Below, one piece after another: positions 1-6,667 of a stretch of DNA of 6,906 nucleotides. This DNA is from an uncultured Rhodobacter sp. (GTDB lineage Bacteria > Pseudomonadota > Alphaproteobacteria > Rhodobacterales > Rhodobacteraceae), in the NCBI GenBank assembly GCA_937901435.1, contig CALGTJ010000142.1, positions 1 to 6,906 on the forward strand, in the 5' to 3' direction. Positions within the stretch are counted from its first letter, which is position 1, and every line of letters starts with the position of its first letter. The notes under the pieces are model-generated. The model saw only the letters and a list, made by a program, of their open reading frames with translations, ran no database searches and had not been told where the DNA came from. The position numbers were made by a program, and so were the translations under genes.

Positions 1-2568
1 GAGCAGACCAGCCTGAGTAAGCAAACCACCGCGCCGATTGGTTACATCCAGGGCAATCTTTCGAAAGTGACTGCCAAAGATATTGGGGATTCCATAGTGC
101 TGAGCGAGCCTCTCATTGATCATGGTGTAGTCCGAATGAATAAAATCCATAATGCTGTGATTATTGCGGAGTACTTCGTGGTAAAAGGCAACCGGTTCTT
201 GCTGCATCGCATGTTTCAATTCATCATTAAAACCACCAAAAACCTTTCGATCGACCTGTAGATAATCCAGTAACTGCATACCTAGCCATTGGCGAACAAA
301 GTGTTTGGAAAATCGGTCCGCACGCGGATCAGCAAGCATGCGTTCGGTTTGACCCGACAAAACATCGGCTTCTTTGAGTTCCCCGGATATCGCCAGATCC
401 ATTAGCTCCTGGTCTGGTAAACTGCTCCAAAGGAACATCGAAAGCCGCGTCGCCAATTCGTAATCACTCAGACGGCTACCTTCACTATCTTTCTTGGAAC
501 GGGACTGTACAAGATACAAAAACTTAGGGGAGGCAATCACTGTCGCGAGAACTTCTATCATCGCCTCCTCGAAGCTCTCGCAATCGGGGCGGATTTTGGA
601 ATAAAGAGTCAATTTTCGCTCGATTTCCTCCTCAGTTACCGGACGCCTCCAGGCTCGGGTCATAAACCGAGAGAGAACCTCAGAGGTGTAGGATTCATCA
701 CCGGCGGGTTTTTCATGTTCGAAGAATATTTTGGTGTGTGATTCCGGTGGCCATTGATCGAAATACGGAGAGATCAGTTCGACGTAATCGATGTGGATGA
801 TCCCGGCCTCGTCTCTTCCGGGGTTGGGGCGAATGTTTTCAAACTTCAAATACTCGGACCGATTCGCTCTGGCACCTTCTTCCTTGCGAAAGGAGTTCCG
901 GATCACCTCTCCAAGGTGGATATCCCACTCATAGAATTGCGGGTTGCCTGGCGGCGCGGTAATCGCAACATCGGTTTCGCCGATTTGATCGAATGCAAAA
1001 GAGTTGTTGCTTGCTTGATGGCCAAAATAGAGACGGAGATTTGGTGGGTCTTCAGTTTCGTCTGAAGAGCGGCAAGCCCGAATTCGAACCCGAAGAGTTC
1101 CGGTATCTGGAAGGCGGTACTTCAGGTTGAACCCTGTGGTCGTTCTCGGTGGAACGATAAGGACGTGAGGGGAAACCGGCGGCACTTCGGGGCGACTCTC
1201 GACCGAGTCCCAGGCTAGTATTGTCGCACGAGGATCTGAAATTGACATGATACCTTCGCCAGTTTCCAGATTCATGAGGCTTGGATGAGTTGTTGGACGC
1301 GGCTTATACCGTTCCCTGAAATGCTCGAGTTCCTTTTCACGTTTTGCCGGGTCGTTTTCGTTCCTCTTCCGGGCCCCCTCCAATTCGGCATCACGGACAG
1401 CCCGCATCCGCTCAGCTGCTACATCCATGGTGATGCCGGAATAGGCTGCCTTCGGCTGCTCGCCCGACACCGTGGCTTTTTTCAGTGCATTGCGGCCCAA
1501 CTCACGAAACGTCTCAAATTGCATCATGGACATTTGCAACATTTCCGAGCTGTTCTGGAAGCCGTCCTCAGATGTCGTTTCCGGAGGTAAGCCGTCAGCG
1601 AGGTCATAGGGCAGCCCGAGCAAATCCTGGAGCGCGTAGTTAAATTCATACCGCGTCATGCGGCGAAAGGATGAATGCCCTTCCTCACTGCGAGCGACTT
1701 GTGAGGCGACCTGAATTTCAGTCGACAGCCAATCGACAATCGAGGCTTTTCCCTCGCCGGAAATCTGCACATCTTCATCCTGTGGCGGCATTTCGCCGTT
1801 GCTCACCACATCAATCACTTCAAGCCACCAATTCTGATCACCCCCATCAATCAGATCCGGGTTCAGGGTATCGATGCGGAACTTTCCCTTCTGCTTTTCC
1901 GGACCGTGGCATGGAATACAGGACTCGCGCAGAACAGGCTCAATCTCATTTCGAAACGTTTCCAGATTCGCTTTTGGCACTACGGTCGCCCCTTGGAGTG
2001 AATGCGGTTTCCGATAGATGGATCGAAGTGCGCCAGCCACCTTCACCTCCTCGAGTGTTGGTTTTTCCGCCAACTTCACTCCATCCATGGACACTCCATC
2101 GAGCGCAATCTCTGAGAATTGAAAGTGAGTTTCGTCGTGGGTTTTTCCGAACGTGAATCGATAGAACTGCCAGGCCGAGTCGTTCTCAAACTGGAAGGTT
2201 TTTGATTGAAACCGCTTCTCAAATACAGGCTGGTCGGTTTGGCGATCCAACTCCGTCCAGTATTCGCCATCTTGTGATCCTTCCAAGACCCAATCCTTCG
2301 GATCGCGAGTCGGCACGTCGTTCCCGGAGATAATCGAATAGCTTTTCACCGCCATTCCTCCGTCTTCTGAAAGCTTAAGCATCCATTGGACCGGGCGGCC
2401 CTCGTGCAGCCCGCACCACTTGGTCCTGTCGCTGGAGTCCACGCTCTTCTCCACGCCCTGCCCCCCGCTAACGATGTGATTACTGGGAGATGACACTTCC
2501 GGGACGGCAAACACAGGGCCTGCGACCATCAGCGCGAGCGCGAGCACTGCTTTTATTACCTTAATCAT
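1..2568 (-). CDS. Secreted PSCyt1/DUF1592-family c-type cytochrome with N-terminal discoidin-like domain (3' end outside window)
   Basis: I translated the minus strand from the ATG at 2568-2566 and found 856 codons open to base 1. An in-frame TGA lies 9 bases upstream of the ATG and there is no clear Shine-Dalgarno. Residues 1-21 are a signal peptide ending VFA. Residues 30-158 look like an F5/8 type C (discoidin, galactose-binding) fold, with the pattern DWVLEGSQDGEYW. A planctomycete-type cytochrome c domain follows at about 205-290, with one haem site C217-I-P-C220-H221 and a likely distal ligand M260 in GEMPPQ. DUF1587 is at about 300-365 (RRMTRYEFNYALQDLLGLP). A beta-rich insert spans about 455-607. 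DUF1595 is at about 626-690 (RAWRRPVTEEE), DUF1592 at about 697-825 (LSDYELATRLSMFLWSSLPD), and the start of DUF1588 is RGGLLTQAGLL at 846-856. The rest of DUF1588 and the usual DUF1585 tail should lie to the left. The family is probably periplasmic or surface-exposed and haem-binding; its reaction is not established. It follows the DUF3472 gene on the same strand after 114 bases. Family assignment is firm; function is unknown. Confidence 0.93.
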   Translation of the reverse strand, partial: MIKVIKAVLALALMVAGPVFAVPEVSSPSNHIVSGGQGVEKSVDSSDRTKWCGLHEGRPVQWMLKLSEDGGMAVKSYSIISGNDVPTRDPKDWVLEGSQDGEYWTELDRQTDQPVFEKRFQSKTFQFENDSAWQFYRFTFGKTHDETHFQFSEIALDGVSMDGVKLAEKPTLEEVKVAGALRSIYRKPHSLQGATVVPKANLETFRNEIEPVLRESCIPCHGPEKQKGKFRIDTLNPDLIDGGDQNWWLEVIDVVSNGEMPPQDEDVQISGEGKASIVDWLSTEIQVASQVARSEEGHSSFRRMTRYEFNYALQDLLGLPYDLADGLPPETTSEDGFQNSSEMLQMSMMQFETFRELGRNALKKATVSGEQPKAAYSGITMDVAAERMRAVRDAELEGARKRNENDPAKREKELEHFRERYKPRPTTHPSLMNLETGEGIMSISDPRATILAWDSVESRPEVPPVSPHVLIVPPRTTTGFNLKYRLPDTGTLRVRIRACRSSDETEDPPNLRLYFGHQASNNSFAFDQIGETDVAITAPPGNPQFYEWDIHLGEVIRNSFRKEEGARANRSEYLKFENIRPNPGRDEAGIIHIDYVELISPYFDQWPPESHTKIFFEHEKPAGDESYTSEVLSRFMTRAWRRPVTEEEIERKLTLYSKIRPDCESFEEAMIEVLATVIASPKFLYLVQSRSKKDSEGSRLSDYELATRLSMFLWSSLPDQELMDLAISGELKEADVLSGQTERMLADPRADRFSKHFVRQWLGMQLLDYLQVDRKVFGGFNDELKHAMQQEPVAFYHEVLRNNHSIMDFIHSDYTMINERLAQHYGIPNIFGSHFRKIALDVTNRRGGLLTQAGLL
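1906..1920 (-). other. c-type haem attachment motif CIPCH
   Basis: Codons 217-221 of the cytochrome gene encode C-I-P-C-H, followed by GPEKQKGKFRID, the usual run of planctomycete-type cytochrome c domains. It is the only CxxCH in the 856 residues visible. The GEMPPQ segment at residues 258-263 offers a methionine as sixth iron ligand. That ligand role is inferred from class I cytochromes. Confidence 0.9.
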
Positions 2569-2682
2569 CGTTTTTCACATATTTTTGCGCTGTCTGACGG
2601 ATTTTTGCAAGCACCCTTATCGAGCCGTCGGTCCTGTCGGGATTGGTAGGGCATTCATCGCCAGTGCTTTCGCGCAGTACAC
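2569..2682. other. Intergenic gap between two minus-strand genes
   Basis: This 114-base gap separates the stop of the DUF3472 gene (2683-2685) from the start of the cytochrome gene. I see no convincing Rho-independent terminator: no GC-rich hairpin followed by a T run on the minus strand. There is no strong sigma-70 promoter either. Read-through transcription from the DUF3472 gene is therefore plausible but unproven. The only structure I found is the direct repeat listed separately. Confidence 0.5.
2581..2608. repeat. Two 8-base direct repeats at a 20-base period upstream of the cytochrome gene
   Basis: ATTTTTGC occurs at 2581-2588 and exactly again at 2601-2608, so the two copies lie on the same helical face, about two turns apart. 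The nearer copy begins 13 bases upstream of the cytochrome start codon. The spacing resembles a tandem operator, but 8-base AT-rich matches can arise by chance and no regulator is visible. Confidence 0.3.
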
Positions 2683-5600
2683 TCACAATGACTGGCCAAC
2701 TTCCAAAATTTTTGTAAATTTATCAGGATATTCTGTAGCACGGAACAGGCCGTTTGTACCCAGGACCCACCAGTATTTCACAGGAGTGCCGGGAGTAACG
2801 CAATCGGCATCAATGGCGATGATGCCACCTATTTCGTCTCCTGATGTATATTTCTGTACAGTCCACCGCTCTGCAGCAATGTGACTTACAAGCAATTCCG
2901 ATTCAGCCTCAGGTTCCAGCGCCTGGCTAAAACATCGCGACCACGGGTGAACTCCCCATTTACCTGCTGCCATTGCCAGGATTGGTCGGTCGTTGCTCAG
3001 CGCAGGCCACTGCCTGAGCCAGAAGCTATCTCGCCCGGAGTTGAAGGTATGGACAAGACCGTGAGTTGTGGCGTATGAGAATATATGCGAACTTCGGTTA
3101 TCAAAAGCGAAGTTTAAGTACCCTATATCATCTCGCTCAGTCTCGATGCTGAAATTCTGTCCGTTGTCATATGACTGATAGGCACGCGTTTTGTTCTGAG
3201 TGGTGTTGATATCGGGGCCACCTAAGCCCAGCGTAGTCATCATATCGTCCGGGCAAGTTACAGCATGTGTATAGGTGTTGCCGTTATTCTGGAAATGCCA
3301 TTTATCGGTCTTTACGGCTGTAAACCTCTGGTTATCAGCAATGATTTGTTTCCAGGTAGTGCCGCCGTCTTCGCTTCTATACAGCCCCTTGCTTTCGCAG
3401 CCGACAAGCATGATGTCCGGCGTGTTGGGAACAAAAGCAATAATCTCACCGCACAGACTCGATGGACCTGTCCCGTCAAAGTCGCCCGGGAAATCCAGTT
3501 TCTCCCAAGATTGACCGGCATTGTCGCTGCGGTGTAACCCGCCTGCAAAAGCGCCGGTTCCACCGGCTTTTCCGGCGGCACGGAAAATAATGTCCGAATT
3601 CTGAGGATGTATGGCGAGACTGCGCACGCAGTTTGCGGCACCGGTCAGTTGTCCATTGATCGTTTCCCATGTCTGACCGGCATCTATGGTGCGGAGCAGC
3701 CCCTGTGTAGGTGAACGCAGGACAACGATATTCGCGTTCGATGGTGCCACCGCAAGGCCGGTATACTTAAGGCCGCGAGTATTTGTCGCTGTTTTGGCCT
3801 CCGGGTAGGCAAAGTCTTCAGGAACACCGTTTACTAAAGTTATATTCGAGACACTTGCCTGAAAGTAGGTTTGCGCATTCTGTGGCAAGGCGCGGAATAC
3901 AATACCGGCATCTACATTGTCGCCAATCTGCTTGTAGTGGGTGGTGCCATACTCCCATGTCTTTCCATCAGTCGATGTTAATGCCGAAAACAACCGTCCG
4001 CGGCGAACGACCCGTACCCATTTATCTCCTTTCCCGGTCAAAGGGTGATGAGACAGCCGCCCCGCTCCTAGATCAAGGTGGTCCGGTGTAGTTTTCAATC
4101 CGCGTTTAGCCGTCTGCATAATTCCAAATTCGGGTCCCCACTGATAATTGTTTTTGGAGGCATCGGTTCGTACGGTTAAGCCAGCCCATGATAGCGGGTT
4201 CACCGATCCATTGTTTTGCCCCAGATAATCATCGATGCGGCAGGTAAGGGTAAAATCGCCTTTGATATTCTTGTAGATAACAAATTCACCTTCACCCACA
4301 AAACGAAAGGCATCGGGCTTTGTCTGGATGATATTCCGCGAAGCATTGGCTTCACCGGCGACACCAAGCTCCCAGCCTTCAATCGGCTTGGATTCGACAT
4401 TCACGAAGCCGCCTTCTGTATCAATGGTGTGATTGCCGTCATAAAACAGACGTGACCATATTTTTTGTTTGCCTGCCGGAAGAACAAGATCAGTTAAACT
4501 GATAACGGGATCAACCCCTTTCAATTCATCTCCAGCAACATTCGCAATTTCCATATCATCTGAAAACACCTCGATCTTATTAAGGGTATGCCCCCGGGAT
4601 TTGATCTTGGCGACAGCCGAGACCGTATCTGCGTCCTGCACGGTCAGTGTTACCTGAGGGTCATCGGCATTCACTTTATGAAACATGGATGACGTAGGAA
4701 TGTCCTGCAATGAAATCCCCGGCCCTTCCCATTGGAAGCTGAAATACGGCCTTACATTATCGAAGAAGTATTTGATCCCGATCTCATGATCACCTTTGGC
4801 AAGATTAAGCGAGAATACCTTTTCCTCCGGACCATGCAATCCATCCCAGTTAAAGGCTTCCCTTCCATCAACCATCACCTGGTAACCATCTGCGGCTTTC
4901 ATGTGGAACAGGTATAGGCCGGTTTTTGGGACCCGTAATATTCCCTCATAGATAAACCCATAACCGTTGTGCCGATTGCCACGAAGTGAGGTGTCAAACC
5001 CACTGCAAATTCCCTGCTGCACCATTTTATCGTCGGTTAATTCATTGTATGACACAAAGAGATGAGTTTCAGTTTTACTATGGTACGCTTTGTCCAGGGC
5101 CGGATAGCGAACATTGACGTGCCGTGCTGCATTGTTGAAGAACATTTTGTATTCAAGCCCCGGTGCCGTCTTGAACGTAGATGCCTTTTGCGCTGCAGCG
5201 GCTTTGGCCGCCTTGACGACAACAGGCTCGGCCTCCTGATCAAACACATCCGTCAGCGTAACACGAACCGTTGGGTCGGCTACTTTGACTTCAATCAATA
5301 GGTCGGCAATATGAGGCATCCTGGCTTGACGCACGACAACCGGCTCGCCTTTACACCCGGCATTATCAAAGACTTCCACTTTATAGGAGAACTGGGGCGA
5401 TGATGTTTCGGTCATCTCCCAGGACACGAGGACCTGTTCGCCATTTGATACCGCCTCTACGGCTTTCACTTCAGGCGTATCCAATGTCGGAATGTCGGGC
5501 TGGTCAACGGTAACCTCGTGAGTCTTGCCCATCTCCAAGTATTCAGTCTGCGCTCCTGTGGGTTTCAACTTGGGGTTGGCAGTGCGCTCCATACTAAGAA

Positions 5601-6387
5601 CCTGATTATTTTCGATGGTCCCGACGTAGAAATACGTGTCCAGAGCACTGCCTTTCGGAGGGACCTGAAACTTCACGGTATTCGTTTTGTGCCATTTGCC
5701 ATCTTTGCGGCCATACCCCAGTCGTCTGTGCAAGGCACGAAGGGATCTACCTGCACCACCCGCATCTTCAAGAAACCCTCCACCACCATTAAGCGTCGTG
5801 CCCGCCACGGGCATCCTTACAACGCCATACAGATGCCAGCGATCGTTTTGAACATCTTTGGTCCAGCGGCCCATATAGGAGTAATCCGGATTCTCCACCC
5901 CCAATGGCGACCATACGCGCATCATCATGGTGTACCAATTCCCCGCCTTCATGTAAGGAAAAGCCGGACCGCCTATCGCGCCGCTAGCGCCTTCCCCAAT
6001 GTATTGAGCCGGATAGTTATATTCCGAACAGGCGATTGGGCGAACCGGCTCTCCTTCTTCATTATGTCCCCAGAATGACCAGACCGAGCCGGGCCGGTAA
6101 GCATCCTGAACATCTTTGTCCAGGTTCGGGTAGAAGTCAGGCTCCAAAGACGGAGGGCCACCTGTGTATCCTCCATAGAAACTAACAGTCTGCGACGGTT
6201 TGACGCCCGTATACCAAAGCGCAAAATAGGTCGACTCGGGCCACCAGGGCCAGCGGTAATCCACCATCGTCATATCGCAATCTTCCGAACCTTTTTCTAC
6301 AAAGGCGGCATGGCCCGGCATCGGCGTGATCATACCAACCCAAACTGCGATCCACACCGATGACGCTAAACATTTGTTTCTGGACAT
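2683..6387 (-). CDS. Large secreted mosaic protein: DUF3472, Fn3-like, PA14, Ig-like, DUF1349-like, Asp-box propeller
   Basis: This complete gene encodes 1234 residues from the ATG at 6387-6385. A GTG 18 bases further upstream keeps the frame open, but it overlaps the ribosome binding site, so I prefer the ATG. Residues 1-27 form a signal peptide ending GHA. DUF3472 lies at about 40-207, with WPWWPESTYFALWY, the GEGASGAIGGPAFPYMKAG segment and a final GGGGFLEDAG. An Fn3-like domain is at about 297-392, then an Ala/Lys linker (390-403). A PA14 domain spans about 407-569 (YEGILRVPKTGLYLF, ADGYQVMVDGREA). An Ig-like domain is at about 576-666. A concanavalin-like DUF1349-type domain is at about 670-852 (AGLTVRTDAS, STDGKTWEYG). 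A beta-propeller with Asp-boxes occupies about 870-1226. Eleven cysteines remain in the mature chain. There is no C-terminal PEP-CTERM, LPXTG or obvious type IX sorting signal. PA14, Fn3, DUF1349 and DUF3472 are common in glycan-binding or glycan-cleaving exported proteins, so a carbohydrate role is likely. No catalytic residues can be named. Domain borders are by eye; Ig-like and Fn3-like calls are the weakest. Confidence 0.93.
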   Translation of the reverse strand: MSRNKCLASSVWIAVWVGMITPMPGHAAFVEKGSEDCDMTMVDYRWPWWPESTYFALWYTGVKPSQTVSFYGGYTGGPPSLEPDFYPNLDKDVQDAYRPGSVWSFWGHNEEGEPVRPIACSEYNYPAQYIGEGASGAIGGPAFPYMKAGNWYTMMMRVWSPLGVENPDYSYMGRWTKDVQNDRWHLYGVVRMPVAGTTLNGGGGFLEDAGGAGRSLRALHRRLGYGRKDGKWHKTNTVKFQVPPKGSALDTYFYVGTIENNQVLSMERTANPKLKPTGAQTEYLEMGKTHEVTVDQPDIPTLDTPEVKAVEAVSNGEQVLVSWEMTETSSPQFSYKVEVFDNAGCKGEPVVVRQARMPHIADLLIEVKVADPTVRVTLTDVFDQEAEPVVVKAAKAAAAQKASTFKTAPGLEYKMFFNNAARHVNVRYPALDKAYHSKTETHLFVSYNELTDDKMVQQGICSGFDTSLRGNRHNGYGFIYEGILRVPKTGLYLFHMKAADGYQVMVDGREAFNWDGLHGPEEKVFSLNLAKGDHEIGIKYFFDNVRPYFSFQWEGPGISLQDIPTSSMFHKVNADDPQVTLTVQDADTVSAVAKIKSRGHTLNKIEVFSDDMEIANVAGDELKGVDPVISLTDLVLPAGKQKIWSRLFYDGNHTIDTEGGFVNVESKPIEGWELGVAGEANASRNIIQTKPDAFRFVGEGEFVIYKNIKGDFTLTCRIDDYLGQNNGSVNPLSWAGLTVRTDASKNNYQWGPEFGIMQTAKRGLKTTPDHLDLGAGRLSHHPLTGKGDKWVRVVRRGRLFSALTSTDGKTWEYGTTHYKQIGDNVDAGIVFRALPQNAQTYFQASVSNITLVNGVPEDFAYPEAKTATNTRGLKYTGLAVAPSNANIVVLRSPTQGLLRTIDAGQTWETINGQLTGAANCVRSLAIHPQNSDIIFRAAGKAGGTGAFAGGLHRSDNAGQSWEKLDFPGDFDGTGPSSLCGEIIAFVPNTPDIMLVGCESKGLYRSEDGGTTWKQIIADNQRFTAVKTDKWHFQNNGNTYTHAVTCPDDMMTTLGLGGPDINTTQNKTRAYQSYDNGQNFSIETERDDIGYLNFAFDNRSSHIFSYATTHGLVHTFNSGRDSFWLRQWPALSNDRPILAMAAGKWGVHPWSRCFSQALEPEAESELLVSHIAAERWTVQKYTSGDEIGGIIAIDADCVTPGTPVKYWWVLGTNGLFRATEYPDKFTKILEVGQSL
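3022..3693 (-). repeat. Asp-box (BNR-like) repeats of the C-terminal propeller
   Basis: Five short repeats of the Asp-box type lie in the C-terminal third of the mosaic protein: RTIDAGQTWE (residues 899-908), RSDNAGQSWEK (953-963), RSEDGGTTWKQ (1004-1014), QSYDNGQNFS (1071-1080) and the degenerate HTFNSGRDSF (1113-1122). The first three fit S/T-x-D-x-G-x-T/S-W closely; the last two have lost the tryptophan. Segments of the type LAIHPQNSDIIF and FVPNTPDIMLVG sit between them. This is the pattern of VPS10/sortilin-like and GH74-like propellers. The span of about 350 residues suits one propeller, not the tandem pair of a full GH74 enzyme. Confidence 0.8.
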
Positions 6388-6396
6388 AAATATACT

Positions 6397-6402
6397 CTCC
6401 TT
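6397..6402 (-). promoter_or_regulatory. Ribosome binding site of the DUF3472 mosaic gene
   Basis: On the minus strand AAGGAG ends 9 bases before the ATG at 6387-6385, continuing as AAGGAGAG. This is a near-perfect Shine-Dalgarno, and it decides the start. The alternative GTG at 6405-6403 directly abuts this site and would make it part of the coding region. Neither of the other two genes has such a site. Confidence 0.85.
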
Positions 6403-6436
6403 CACTTTGTAAAAATTGATGACCGATACTGTTTAT

Positions 6437-6458
6437 GCTACAACTCTGGGGTAGCTAC
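6437..6458. repeat. Palindrome GTAGCTAC with an upstream inverted half-site
   Basis: GTAGCTAC at 6451-6458 is a perfect 8-base palindrome. GCTAC at 6437-6441 also pairs with GTAGC at 6451-6455 across 9 bases. It lies 50 to 71 bases upstream of the mosaic gene start, so it would be in the leader or promoter of that gene. It could be an operator or a weak hairpin; short palindromes also occur by chance. Confidence 0.3.
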
Positions 6459-6567
6459 GAAAAAATGAAGGGAAACTAATCATAGCTTCACTGAAAAGCA
6501 GCAATGTTGAATGTTTGTCCTAAAAACGAGATCACTGGGAAATGGTTAAAAAATAATATCTTCTTAT

Positions 6568-6575
6568 TGTATACA
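6568..6575. repeat. Palindrome TGTATACA in the divergent region
   Basis: TGTATACA is a perfect 8-base palindrome about 93 bases upstream of the sulfatase start. The flanking bases do not extend the symmetry. It is a candidate operator half-way between the two genes, with no regulator in view to support it. Confidence 0.2.
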
Positions 6576-6667
6576 TCTGTCCAAGCTATCTTTAAAAAAC
6601 TCTATATTTGACAGATTCAACCCATTTATAACTAACTAGTGTTTATTTTTTTCTACACCCTTCTCCA

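Larger units (their letters stand above)
6406..6667. promoter_or_regulatory. AT-rich divergent intergenic region, probable promoters for both flanking genes
   Basis: The mosaic gene leaves to the left and the sulfatase gene to the right, so both promoters must lie here or the region must be crossed by transcripts from outside. The half next to the sulfatase is notably AT-rich (about 26% GC over 6541-6660 by my count). I found no pair of sigma-70 boxes with correct spacing on either strand, so no promoter is called. There is no coding frame worth reporting in the region. Confidence 0.5.

Noticed and set aside
754..1590. Two plus-strand frames of about 100 codons each
   Set aside because: Both are antisense to the continuous minus-strand cytochrome frame and have low-complexity, motif-free products.
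1671..2156. 161-codon plus-strand frame
   Set aside because: It lies wholly antisense to the cytochrome c and DUF1587 region, which shows strong family motifs. Its product is rich in Arg, Pro, His and Ser and looks like an antisense shadow.
2605..2630. GACGG and CCGTC as a terminator hairpin in the gap
   Set aside because: The stem is only 5 bases with a loop of more than 20 bases, and no T run follows on the minus strand.
2585..2884. 99-codon plus-strand frame crossing the 114-base gap
   Set aside because: Most of it is antisense to the propeller C-terminus. It starts in the gap without a Shine-Dalgarno and matches nothing I recognise.
5170..5220. Ala/Lys-rich stretch (residues 390-403 of the mosaic) as a transmembrane segment or coiled coil
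   Set aside because: It is too short and too charged for a membrane segment. It sits between the Fn3-like and PA14 domains, where a flexible linker is expected.
5518..6078. 186-codon plus-strand frame
   Set aside because: It is antisense to the DUF3472 domain of the mosaic gene. It has no recognisable motif and no ribosome binding site that I could see.
6608..6632. TTGACA (6608-6613) with TATAAC (6627-6632) ahead of the sulfatase as a sigma-70 promoter
   Set aside because: The -35-like box is perfect, but the spacing is 13 bases instead of 16-18 and no better -10 box lies at the right distance.
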